Assembly (NCBI GenBank): GCA_963965975.1
Contig: OZ014424.1
Coordinates: 248,001-312,000, forward strand
Direction of reading: 5' to 3'
DNA: 64,000 bases
Source: Xestospongia bergquistia
Lineage: Eukaryota > Porifera > Demospongiae > Haplosclerida > Petrosiidae
The position numbers were made by a program, and so were the translations under genes. A model generated the notes under the pieces. That model was not told the origin of the DNA. It was given only the letters and a program-made list of their open reading frames with translations, and made no database searches. Shown piece after piece: positions 12,786 to 25,300 of this stretch. The stretch's first letter is position 1. Each line of letters begins with the position of its first letter.

Positions 12786-15152
12786 ATGGCAGCCTTCAGT
12801 AATAGTGGAGAAGACGTTATTAAACGTGTTATAGAGGCTGTACCTGTGTCAGCTAAGACAGAAGAAGAGATAAGAGAATATTATGAGTTGGACCGATGTC
12901 TGGAATTTATTAGAAAATACAATAGGGTATTGTATAAAAGTTCTATTTTTAAATATCATGTGACTATCATGTGACAGGTAGCATTGCAGTTTCCTGATCA
13001 TTTATTACAAGACGCAGCTACAGTAGCCTCCATTCTACAACAAGAAAGCAATAATGATGTCTATATATTAGGGGACACCTCTTATGGAAGGTTAGTGAAC
13101 ATCCTGTTACCATAGCAACACCTATATTCTTTAGCTGTTGTGTGGATGAAGTAGCGGCAGAACATATTCATTCAGAAGCAGTCATTCATTTTGGACCAGC
13201 TTGTCTAACCGAGTAAGTAATGACCATATATGGTACATCAGTATAATACATGTACATGTACTTGTAATATAAAGTATGTAATGTATATTACCATATATGG
13301 TATTTATTGGTATTTATCATATAGGACACAACGACTTCCTGTGTTATATGTGTTTGGATGTGAAAGGATTGATATCATAGATTGTGCTGATAAATTTAAG
13401 GAAATGTTTACAAATATATCACAACCAATTATAGTATTATATGATGTTATATATAATCATATAATAGGTCAGTATAATATGTGAATAATATTGTATTCTA
13501 ATATAAACAACCTCTTTCAGATTCATTTAAAAAGGAAGTATCCTCAATTTATACTAATTTAATTATTTCTCAATTGGTAATTCCCTTGTCTCATACAAAG
13601 GAACCCTCTTCAGTGGGTGTGGTTAGTAAAGGAGTAGTTTCTGATGAAAAGAGTCAATGTGGAGGGTGTGGTTCTTGTGTGCACGAGAAAAGTGAGGGTG
13701 ATAATGTGAGGGAGAAGGAGAAGGATAATATAACAGAACATCAAACTTATGCACAGTCATTAGTTGACACTGAGACTTCATTAAATATTCATAGAATGTT
13801 AGTTAATAATTAATTAAAATATAATAACTGGTATATTTATTAGATTTGGTCGAATATTTCATATCACAAGATCATTAGAGGAATATAAAATATTTTATAT
13901 TGGAACTGAAGGAACTACACTTACAAATTTTATGCTAACTTATCATAATAACCAGGTACCTCCCCCCCTCCCTCTCTGTCTCTCTCTTATGTACGTACGG
14001 CTCATATCTCAATTTATTTTCTCTAGTTTTATTCATATAATCCTGTTGAGAAGACTTGTCGTAAAGAGACTACTAATGTTAACAAGATGTTAGGTAGACG
14101 ATATTATTTAATACAACGAGCTAAAGAAGCCAGTACTGTTGGTATATTAGTAGGTACATTAGGAGCTAGTAAGTTATAAAATATATTGTTACTATGGTAA
14201 CTGATCTGTCCAGTTAACTATTTATCAATGATAAAAAGATTGAAGAGTTTACTAAAGAAAGCAGGCAAGAAAGTAAGACACATTTATTATATAGAGCTAT
14301 AATATATTTAATAGTGTCTAGTTCTATACTGTAGCTGTTGGTAAACTCAATCCAGCTAAACTGGCTAACTTTATGGAGATTGATATCTATGTACTAGTAG
14401 CTTGTCCTCACTGTAGTCTGTTAGACTCACAAGTATGACTATTGTTACTATAATCTCTTTAATATAATAGTGATAATATAGGAGTTTTATCGTCCTATTG
14501 TAACACCATATGAAATGGAAGTAGCTTGTTTAAGGTAAGGAGGGGCTTATAATTAATACCCTGTGCTTATATTTAATACAATGTTCTAGTTCTAGAGAGT
14601 GGAGTGGTGATGTCATAATGGATTATCAACAATTATTACCTGGTAATTACTATATCTTGTTATAAATGTTATATATTAAGTTAATTACTTTAGACCTCTA
14701 AATATGACCTTATAAGGACATATATATTACATTTAGTTTAAGTCTCCTAAATCATTAATTGTTCTTTAATTAGGGGGACGACATTATGTACCTGTTGAAC
14801 AAGAAGAGACCACTCAACCTGAATACTCATTTCTTACTGGACAACTGTTGCCATTGGCAACCAATAAGGAGAAGGAGAACATTGTTAATAGAGAACAGAG
14901 TCTAGTATCTAAAAGTACCACCAATATCTCTCTACCACATTCTGGAGGTAAGACTTGTATGTCTTAATTTGGTTGAGTAAAAAACTAAAAACGTTTGTAC
15001 TTGATTTGTTATTTCTCTTACACACAGGTAGTTATCTTCAAAGTAGAAGTTGGCAAGGATTAGAGAGGAGGTTAGGGGAGACAGAAGTAAAAGTTGCAGT
15101 TGAAGGAAGACAAGGACTACCCATGTCATATACTCATGAAACACAACAATAA
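12786..15152 (+). CDS. DPH2: Diphthamide biosynthesis protein 2
   Basis: DPH2 pairs with DPH1 in the radical 3-amino-3-carboxypropyl transfer from SAM to the histidine of elongation factor 2, the first step of diphthamide synthesis. Exon 1 (12786-12926) joins 12978-13090 to give [16 protein letters not shown], then [20 protein letters not shown] and [10 protein letters not shown] across the next junction. Later exons give the conserved [57 protein letters not shown] and the C-terminal [11 protein letters not shown] with [12 protein letters not shown]. Exons are separated by introns of roughly 40-100 nt. A cysteine-rich insert CGGCGSC at about 13651-13680 is not something I recall from human DPH2. 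The gene converges with KIN1, whose stop is 178 bases away. Confidence 0.93.
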
Positions 15153-15330
15153 TTAAACAGGTTAGAAAATTTTTATAGAATTTTAGAAAATAATATATAC
15201 TTAAATGTTTCACGTAAACACACGACAAGGTAATGTTAAGGTCACGCTAAAAATTAACTTATATCAAAAGACAAAATATATATCACACTTTAAATCTTGT
15301 CAGTACTACATAATGTTAGTAGTTAATATA

Positions 15331-18300
15331 TTATTTTGGACGTTGTTTAATGTAACTATCAAGATGTTCAATTACTTGTTTCATTATTGGACGACTACTG
15401 GGATCTTCTTTAACACAAGAGACTATTAAATCATAAAGAGGTGGAGATCTTGAACGAACTTGTTGTAACATATCTTGGAAAATATCTTCATCTGGAAAAC
15501 GACAAGTCATAACTTCACAGAAGAGAACACCATAGCTAAAGACATCCATTTTAGTAGTCTGAGCTTTTTTAGCACTAACCACACTTTTTAAAGCCTCAGG
15601 AGCACTATATACTAGAGCACCTGCAGCTTGAGTAACTGCATATCGAGCTTTATTAGCAGAGCCAAAGTCAGAGATCTTAGTCTTCCATTTATGAGGACCT
15701 TTAGATTCTAGGAGGACATTGGCACTACTCACGTCACGATGTATAATAGGATCAGGTAGACAATGTAAGTAGTTTAGACCTACTGCTACATCACGTATTA
15801 TAGTTAACATGACAGGTTCACAGGTTGGATGAGGAGTGAGTTGTTTGGTCTCATAAGCATTACGTAATGATGTATCCATAATTTCAGTAATAATCATAGG
15901 ATTACCAGATGGATCATCTAATACAGCACCAATAAACTGGAGAAGATTAGGATGACGTAACTGAGCCATTGTATTGATCTCACGATGTAATAACTGGAGA
16001 GTTGCTTCATGAGTGTCTTTGTTAATAAGGAGTTCATGCATTTGTTTCACAGCTACTCTTTGTTCTCTAAATATAGCAACTCTAACAGCTCCCCAAGCTC
16101 CTCTACCTACTTCTTCTTTAGTAAAAGCTAGCTCTTTAAAACTCACTTTACAGCTGCTTTCTATTGTTGTAATCTTCTTTTGAAGTAGATCTTTTTCTCT
16201 CAAGTATCTTTCAAGTTGTTTTTGAAGTTGTTCTAAAGTCTGTTGTAATTGTTGATGATCTTCTAGTTTCTGTTGGTAGGTTTGTTGTAGTTGAGAGTAC
16301 TCTTCCACTTTGTTTTGGTGAACCTTCTGTAGCTGGGAGAGTTCCTTCTCTTGTTGGGAAGTCTCTTGTTGTAGTTTTTGATGATCCATTAGTTGCTGTT
16401 GGTACTCTTGTTTTTGTTGGTGGTGAGTCTGTTGTAACCGGAAATGCTCCAGTAGATGTTCTTGGTGAGTTTCTTGTAGTTGATGATGCTCCTCCTGTAA
16501 TTTGCTCAACATCAGTTTCATGTTCTTTTCTTTTTCTTTTTTATCAGCTAATAATTGGCTCATTTCTGTTTGTAATTGAGCATTCTTTTCTTTCTCTTTA
16601 TCAAACAATTCCCATATTTCTTTATATCTACTGGATAGGTTATCAAAATTTGTGTTCAGCCATGAGTTCTGCTCGCGTTGTTTGACAATAGCTCTCTCCA
16701 TCATTGAAATCACCTCATCAAATGGAACCTCTCTTTCACAAACTCTTGACTTCTCTTCCAATAGACTTTGTAGATCATTCATTGTAAAGGATACTACTTG
16801 AGGCACACAATTACTATCAGTATTATTTATTTGGGGAATGGTTGGTGCATTGTTTTGTATCTCTTCTGGTATTTGTCCTGGAGTAATAAAAGTTTTATCC
16901 AGTTTCATAAAATTAATAGGACAAAAGAAAGCTTTTCCAGGTGGACAGTTAAAGAATCGTCTACCCAGCCAAGTACCATCAGTACATCCAGTAAGTGGAT
17001 TATCCTAAATAGATCATGTTAACATCTAGTGGATCAGTACTATATGACTAACCAGTTCTACACCAGCTATTACTCCATCAATTTCAGGGAGGGTCCCTAT
17101 CCACATAACCACACCATGTAGTGGGTCACCATGTTGGGCTGGTATATATACCATAGATCCTATAGCAAACTGAATGGGATCTTGAGGAGGAGGATCACTA
17201 GACAAGATGGTTTGAGAGGGAAGACTTGTATATGGTGACTCCTCAAATGGAGTAGAAGAATGGTTTGACCTTTGTACTATACCAGGTGAGTTTTTAAACT
17301 TGTGTGGTGCATTGGGAGATAGGCCAGTTTTTTCAGATATCACAGGTATATTTGAATATATTGGTGTAGAGGATGGGTCTTGTGATGTCTTTGTCTTGAT
17401 AGCTGAGGCTCCATTCCCTAAGTGCTGAGAGAAAATATATTGAGAAATTTTAATAAAACTACCACCTCTGTTTGTTCTATTTGTACTTCAATCACCTGAT
17501 AATCTTCATGTTGATGATGTTCCCTTTGTTGATCTTTAAATTTGTTAAGACATTTTCTTTCCCATTCAATTCTCTCATCACTAGTAGGTTGTCCAGTTTG
17601 TAGCAAATAAACTGAATCTTCTATTTCTCTGTGATCTCTTCCAGCTACAAGACTTTCTTTACTCTTATGTTGTATTGTTGTGTCTCTTCGTTCTTTATAT
17701 TCTTTTAAAGCTTGTCGCTCAAGTTCTATTCTCTTAGGATTTACCGGTTGTCCAGTATTTACAAGATAAACTGATTCTTCCATTTGTCTGTAGTCTCCTC
17801 CAACTGGAACTCTTGTAGCAGCTGTAAGACCTTCCTCATTCTGATCAGCTAAGGGAGCATCTGGTGGTATTCTGTCTAAATTCTTATCATGGCCTATTCT
17901 TTTATCATGGTCAATGATTATGGTCTCATCTAATAGATCTTTTTGAGCACGGTATTCCTCCACACTAACACTAGCTAACTTTGTCTGATATTCATTTTCT
18001 TTCTCTTTCTGTTGTTGTAGTGCATATTCATCAGCATGAAGAACCATTTGTTCAGGAAGATAGACTCGACTATGTCCAGATGATATCTTAAAAAGGTGAC
18101 CATAGCTACCAGTCAGTTCAAGACAAACATCAGGAAATTCTTCTTTGACTTTTATTTTCTCATCCTAAAAGATAAATATATAAAGTACTATTGTATAATA
18201 TATATAGTTATGTAAACTAACTGTTTCAATTCCTACAGCAATGACTTGAGGTGAACCAGGATCTCTTGATAGTCTCATTGGCCCCACCCACCTAACAGTA

Positions 18301-19190
18301 CCAGTGATAGGTCTTTCTTTAATAGATTGTAACACAACACGATTGCCACGTTTAAATTTATATTCTGTAGGTTTAGGATCAACATCTGTTCCTCCTTGAA
18401 TCTTTTGATGAACTTTACCAACAAACTCTTTTGCTTTTGTTGCTACTGATGTTGCTTCTGAACGACTTCTGGTATTATCAGCTGGACTTGAAGTGTGCTT
18501 TTGTCTAGAACTTTCACTAACTTTAGACTGAGTTGAAACAACTTGTTGATTTTGTTTGCCAGGATATGTTGATTTCTGTACTATTTTATACATAGCTACA
18601 TACACACCATTATTGGCACCACATTGGAAGTGTGGTCTACCATTAGTGTTACCTTTACCATGATATTTATCATCCTAAAGAAACAATGTATAATTCTATT
18701 GTTTTTTTAAGACTTAACTTACTATTATTTCAATTCCAAAGAATATTCCTTCATTTTCATCAATAGGTCCAATGTAACGTATCTTTCCACGAATAATATT
18801 ACTTGCACTATAGTAGCCTTGATCTAATTTAAACATGACTACATCTTCCACTTTGAGTGCCATTATCTCTTTCTTTCTGTCTTCTCTTAAATACTCTTTT
18901 AAACGCACACCAGGTGGTTGTACAGCTAACAGATAATGGACTTCATCTTTCCGTAATGGTGAGACATCAGTCAGTTCAGCATGAAGTTTGACAATATCTG
19001 GACCACTGAGCAGTTCATAATTAAGTGGTTTACCCTCCTTGTTAAATAACCAGTCCTTTTTTGGTATTTCTAATACTAACTCTCCTTTGAATATTATACA
19101 CTCCCATGGATCTTCTTCTTTCTCTGGTTTACCCTCACCATACATATCTTTTGTTGTGATACAAACTCCCAATTTAGTAGTAGCCATCAT
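15331..19190 (-). CDS. KIN1: CAP-Gly(x3), coiled coil, TKL kinase (class A)
   Basis: Five exons (19190-18723, 18674-18222, 18164-17466, 17424-17053, 17004-15331) join in frame to about 1,221 residues. Three CYLD-type CAP-Gly regions are seen: residues about 140-190 (IRYIGPIDENEGIFFGIEI), 255-335 (NRVVLQSIKERPITG) and 605-700 (GSMVYIPAQHGDPLHG, then CTDGTWLGRRFFNC). A Gln/Glu-rich coiled coil spans about 765-950 and a kinase about 960-1221, with GRGAWGAV loop, VAVKQM lysine, HRDVSSANVLLE and DFGSAN, all catalytic residues being present. CAP-Gly domains in CYLD bind microtubules and NEMO, so a scaffolded soluble kinase is plausible. Intron 3 is only 41 nt. The 5' half is closest to KIN5 and the 3' half to KIN4, so the gene is a mosaic. 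The start could also be the second Met at 19187. Confidence 0.85.
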
Positions 19191-19352
19191 AAAGGTTCTG
19201 ATAATAAATATATTATTAAAGAGGTAATCAGAAAGTATTTAGGCTAGATATCCTCCAACTGAGCACTAGATAAGTCACACGAGGGGTGTGGTTCAGATTT
19301 TGGGGTGGGCTAAATAGATTCATATAACTACAATCACACAAATTACATATTT
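19191..19352. promoter_or_regulatory. KIN1 upstream spacer
   Basis: This short interval between KIN1 and the end of KIN2 must hold the KIN1 promoter and the KIN2 3' end. It is closely similar to the KIN5-KIN6 spacer at 37538-37712, including the shared words GATATCCTCCAACTGAGC and GGGGTGGGCTAAA, which fits block duplication. Confidence 0.5.
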
Positions 19353-22069
19353 TTATATATCAGTAAAATCATTTAATTCTGTCATTAATATACTACTAAA
19401 CTTATCATAAAATGTTTGCAGTACATGTTCCATATCAGGACGATCAGCTGGTGAGGATTTAGTACATGATACAATAACTTGATACATCAATGACCAACTA
19501 CTAGCTAATGATTGGAGCATACTGGGAAATGTTTGGTGGAAAGGAAACTGATTGGTCAATACCTCACAGAGAAGTATGCCATAACTATAGACATCCATTT
19601 TAGGCGTCTGTATCTGAGGGACTTCAGGTGCTGCATATACTTGTGCTCCAGGTCCTGTTGTCATGGAGAATTGGACGAGATTAGCTGAACCAAAATCAGA
19701 GAGTTTAGCCTTCCAATTATTGTGACCTTTAGATTCTAGGAGAACATTGGCACTACTCACGTCACGATGTATAATCTGGTCTTTGTGGCGATGAAGGTAG
19801 TTAAGTGCAGCAGCAACGTCACGTAATAGACACAACTTGATTTGGTTGTTAGATAGCATGCCATCTTTGTAAGCTTTGCGTAGTGAGGTATCCAGTAACT
19901 CTGTAATAATAATAGGACTACCTGATGGATGGTCTAGAACAGCTGCTATAAAGAGGAGTAGGTTAGGATGACGTACTTTAGCCATCATACTGATTTCACG
20001 ACATACAAGTTGATTGTAATATGGGGAGACTATTTCTGAATGAAGCATCTTTAAGGCCACTTTTTGACCTTGTAAAAGACCCACTTGAACTTTCCCTCAA
20101 CCTCCTTCTCCCAATATGATCTTGTTGGATTTGACTTGTACATGACTGACCTCCCAATAGTTGATATCAGCTACTGAATTTTCTTCTAATTGTTTGACTT
20201 GTCCTTTTAATCTCATATTCTCTACTGTTAGACGAGCAACCTGACCTTGTAGTTCTGACTCAAATTGATCTTTATCTCTTTGGAGTTGAGTATGTGAGGC
20301 TTGGAGATCAGTGATTTTTCTCTGAAGATCCCATTTTTCTTTCTCCAGTTGTTGTTTCTCTCTCTGAATATGCTGTTGAGCTTGTTCACTGTCTCTTTTT
20401 TCTTTTTCTATCAATGTTATTTTAGAATGAAGGGTGTCATTTGATGTTTGAAATTCATGTATTGTTTGCAGTAGTTTAGCTCTCTCATTTTTAAATTCTC
20501 TCTCTTGTTGTGTTAACTGTTCTTTGAGACTTTGTATTAATTTGGAATCATTTGGTTTAGGGCGGGACTCTCCTGTAATAAAATATAATTACATGTATAA
20601 TATGTAATGTGGGGTTACTCACTTTGCTGTTTTTGGAATTCTTTAAGACATTGTTGTTCATGTTCAATTCTCTCATCACTAAAAGTCTGTCCAGTTTGTA
20701 GCAAATAAACTGACTCTTCCATTTGTCTATGATCTTCCCTTGTGATTCCTGTAGCAGCTATAAGGCCTTTCTCACTCTGATCTGAAGGCATTCTATCTAA
20801 ATTCTTATGATGGCCTATTTTTTTATCATGGTCAATGTTTATAGTCTGCTTAGCTTCATTTAATAGATCTTTTTGAGCACGATATTCTTCAACACTGGCA
20901 CAATATTCTTTAGCTAACTTTGTGTCCAGTTCATTTTCTTTCTGTTGTTCTAGTTTATATTCATTAACATGAAGAACCAACTGTTCAGGAAGATAAACCC
21001 GACTATGTCCAGATGATATAGTGAAGAGATTCTGACCATGACTACCAGTGAGATCTAGACTTAGATCAGGAAATTCTTCATGGACTTTTATCTTCTCATC
21101 CTATAAAGTAAACATATAAAGTACTATAATATAACATATATAGTTATGTAAACTGACTGTTTCAACTCCTACAGCAATGACTTGAGGTGAACCAATCTCT
21201 CTTGATAGTCTTATTGGTGCCACCCACCTAACAGTACCCATGATAGGTCTTTCTTTAATAGATTGCAACACAACACGATTGCCATTTTTAAATTTATACT
21301 CTGTAGTTGTAAGTTTGGAAGTAGGCTTGTCATGATCAATGTCTAATCCTCCTTGAAACCTTTGAGCAAGTTTCTCTAATGTATCTTGTTCTAAATGACT
21401 TCTAGCATATTCCTTTGGAGTAGTTTGATGTTCTATGTTGGAATAAAATGTAGATTTTTTTAGAATTCTGTCCATAGCTACAAAAACACCATTATTATCA
21501 CTGCATTGAAAGTGAGGTCTACCACTAGTGTTACCTCTACCACGATAGTTATCTTCCTAAACACATCATATTAAAATTAACACAGATCATTATAATTAAC
21601 TTACTGTGATTTCAATACCAAAGAATATTCCATCACTTTCTTGAACAGGACCAATGTAACGTATTTTTCCATGAATAATATTACTTGCTGAGTTTTGGCC
21701 TAGATCTAATTAAAATATGACTATATCTTCTAATTTTAGTGCCATTATCTCTTTCTTTTTATCTTCTCTTAAATACTCCTTTAAACGCACACCTGCAGGT
21801 TGTACTGCTAACAGATATGGTATTTCATCTTCATGTAATGGTAAAACCTCAGTGTCTTCAGCATGGAGGGTGACAATATCTGGACCAGTAAGCAGCTGAT
21901 AATTAAGTGGTTTACCCTCCTTACTAAGTAGTCGATCTTTTACAGGTATTTCAACTACTAAATCTCCTTTGAATATTCTACAATCCCATGGAACTTCTCC
22001 CTCTTTCTCTGGTTTACCCTCACCATACATTTCTTTTGTTAAGATAAAAACTGTGGATGTAGTAGCCAT
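19353..22069 (-). pseudogene. KIN2: inactivated CAP-Gly(x2), class B kinase gene
   Basis: Same architecture and nearly the same sequence as intact KIN6 (37713-40420): MATTSTVFILTKEMYGEG start, CAP-Gly region 1, CAP-Gly region 2, linker, coiled coil, class B kinase (VALKML, HRDVSSANVLLE, DFGSAN). Two nonsense changes break it. At 21710-21712 the lysine codon AAA of KIN6 is TAA, just before the first CAP-Gly core. At 20097-20099 the tryptophan TGG of the glycine-rich loop (GEGGWGKV in KIN5 and KIN6) is TGA. Exon borders are otherwise conserved (about 22069-21605, 21556-21158, 21100-20617, 20570-19353). Both stops would have to be sequencing errors or recoded for the gene to work, which I consider unlikely. 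The separate open 3' piece still encodes most of a kinase domain from VGLLQGQKVALK on. Confidence 0.85.
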
Positions 22070-22393
22070 TATGTCAAAGTCTCTAGTGAAAGAAATAATA
22101 AATAAAATGAACTTACATTTGGAAAGAGGAAGGGACTGGCAACGCGAGACTAATCATGGTAGACTCTACACCTCCCACTTATTAAGAGGGAGTGGCTTTT
22201 GTGAGTTTATTCATCAGCTGAAGCATAGCAGAAATGTTTGATTAAGAAAACAATAATTATTTAAAAATAAAAGGTATTAAAAACACACACTAAAAGTAAT
22301 TATAAAAATATCATATAAAACTAATACACATATCAGTATTAAACTATGTCAAATACTATTACACACTCTATCATTACTACAATAGTTAATATA
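22070..22393. other. KIN2-KIN3 spacer
   Basis: About 320 bases without a gene. It shares the block GAGTGGCTTTTGTGAGTTTA and CTGAAGCATAGCAG with the spacers above KIN6, KIN7 and KIN8, so all these spacers derive from one ancestral intergenic region. It must carry the 3' end of KIN3 and would have carried the promoter of KIN2. Confidence 0.6.
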
Positions 22394-25300
22394 TTATTTT
22401 GGACGTTGTTTAATATAACTATCAAGACGTTCAATTATTTGTTTCATTATTGGACGACTACTGGGATCTTCTTTAATACAAGAGAATATCAAATCATAAA
22501 GAGATGGAGATCTTGAACGAACTTGTTGTAACATCTCTTGGAAAACATCTTCATCTGGAAAACGACAAGTCATAATTTCACAGAAGAGAACACCATAGCT
22601 AAAGACATCCATCTTAGTTGTCTGAGCTTTCTTAGCACTAACCACACTTCTTAAAGACTCAGGAGCGCTATACACATAAGCACCTGCTGCACGAGTCATT
22701 GCTTGACGAGCTTTATTAGCAGAGCCAAAGTCAGAGATCTTAGTCTTCCATTTATGAGGACCTTTAGATTCTAGGAGAACATTGGAGCTACTCACATCAC
22801 GATGTATGATAGGATCAGGTAGACAGTGTAAGTAGTTTAGACCTACTGCTACATCACGTATTATAGTTAACATAACAGGTTCACAGGATGGATGAGGGAT
22901 GAGTTGTTTGGTCTCATAAGCATTACGTAATGATGTATCCATAATCTCAGTAATAATCATAGGATTACCAGATGGATCATCTAATACAGCACCAATAAAC
23001 TGGAGAAGATTAGGATGACGTAACTGAGCCATTGTATTGATCTCACGATTAAGTAACTGGAGAGTTGCTTCACGAGTGTCTTTGTTAATGAGGAGTTCAT
23101 GCATTTGTTTCACAGCTACTCTCTGCTCTCGAAAGATAGCAACTCTAACTGCTCCCCAAGCTCCTCTACCTACTTCTTCTTTGGTAAAAGCTAGCTCTTT
23201 AAAACTCACTTTCCAGCTGCCTTCTATTGTTGTTATTTTCTTTTGAAGTAGAACCTTTTCTCCTATGCTTTTTTCTACTTGTTTTTGAACTTGTTCTAAA
23301 GTCTGTTGTAATTGTTGATGATCTTCTAGTTGTTGTTGGTAGGTTTGTTGTAGTTGAGAGTACTCTTCTACTTTGTTTTGGTGAGTCTTCTGTAGCTGGG
23401 AGAGTTGCTCTTCTTGTTGGGAAGCCTCTTGTTGTAGTTTTTGATGATCCACTAGTTGCTGTTGGTGAACCTCTTGTAACAGGTAGTACTCTTCTTCTTG
23501 TTGGTCATGAGTTAGTTGTAGTTGGAAATGGTCCAGTAGATGTTCTTGGTGAGTTTCTTCTAGTTGATAATGTTCATCCTGTAATTGGTTCATTTCTGTC
23601 TGCAACTGTAAATTCTTTTCTTTCTCATTGTCAAACAGTTCCCATAATTCTTTATATGCACTAGAGACACGATCAAAAGTGGTACTCAGCCATTTATTTT
23701 CTTGTTGTACAGCAGAGTTCTGCTCTTGTTGTTTGATAATGACCTTCTCCATCATTGTAATTACTTCATCAAATGGAACTTCTTTCTCACAGACTTTTGT
23801 CTTCTCCTCCAATAGATCTTGTAGATCATTCATAGTAAGAGATACTACTTGAGGTATACTATTACTATCAGTAGATGTAGTAACATTACTCTGGGAAGTA
23901 GTTGGTGCACCAACTTCTACTTCTCTTAATATGGGTCCTGAATGAACTGCTCTTCTGTACATGTTGGCACCTGGATGCTGTCCCTGTTTGAGAGTACCCT
24001 TGTACCATCCTCCATATTGGAAATGTTCTCCTCCCTGTAAGCTTTCCATAGGATCTGTAGCTTCACCATACAGATCAAGTTCAGGATTAACATAGACACA
24101 CATGTAAATATCTTGAGTAAAACGATGGACATATTCTGGTATACTCTTAGCAGGTGAGTCCTTTAACTTTTGACGGTTATCAGGATTGTAGACCCAATCT
24201 TGTAGATCTTCAGTAACATCCACAACTCTAGGAATATAATACATGTCATCTGTAGAGAGATATTATGATAAGAGAGAAGTACTAAGTCATTATAACTTAC
24301 ATAATCTGTTAGCCATACTGTCATGAAAAAGCCATCGATTTTGTGATCTTGTATAACAGACATAATGACTAGTCTCAATACATATAACAGATAAAAGTTG
24401 CATCTGAGATATTTGACTAACATCACCAATATTATCCTGCTTTAATTCCACATCTTCACAGTGATGGTCCTTACGACTCTTGTGAGCATTCTCACAACAA
24501 TTACTACAATAGAACACATAAGGTTCATCAATGTGGTAAAGATCTTTAGAACAATTGTAACAAATAGTAGTGGCTGTGTTAGATAAACACAAATAACATT
24601 TTTGAATTCCTCTAGCACCTATATGGCAGAGAGAAAAGAAAAGTGACAGTCACTGACTATATTATCTATATCTCTCTTACTTGGATCAAGGAGTGGTTTA
24701 ACATTGATAGTTAATGAGGGAATTATTCTGTTATACATTTTAAAGTCTTTACCAAAATGAGGCATTTGAAGTAATAGTTTTGAAGGAACCTATAAAGTCA
24801 TTAATACATAATGAAAGATAAATAGTTTATCATACATTTGTAAATGAGATCTTTTGTTCATGAAACATTTGAGCTATCAACTTTTCAGTTTCTGGTAATT
24901 CATTTTGTTGAGGATCAATTTCAAAAAATAATTGTATAAAATACTCTTTCTCAACTCCAAAAGATCGTCTAAAAATAACAATATTAAAATACTATAAATA
25001 TAGTAATACTTACTTAATACTCAGAAATGGTTTAACATGTAATATTTCTTTAAACAATAAGTTGAGGAACTCAAGATCTAATAATAGAGTAGTATCATGT
25101 GATCAGAATGTGATAGTCACATGACTAACCTTTCTCATCTTTATTGGCTCCATTCATTTGACCAAATTCCTCCAAACTGTTACGTAATTCCATCACAGAT
25201 TCATGTCTAGCCAGACCATACCTATAAACCAGTTTTAATAACCTGTTATATCAGTAACTTATACTAACTTTCTCAATGGATTTACTATCCCTTTCCAGAG

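Noticed and set aside
15205-15429. Plus-strand small open frame between DPH2 and KIN1
   Set aside because: It overlaps the conserved KIN1 C-terminus on the other strand and shows no recognisable content.
23227-23664. Plus-strand open frame opposite the KIN3 coiled coil
   Set aside because: Val/Leu-rich antisense of Gln/Glu repeats; the minus strand continues the intact KIN3 reading frame.
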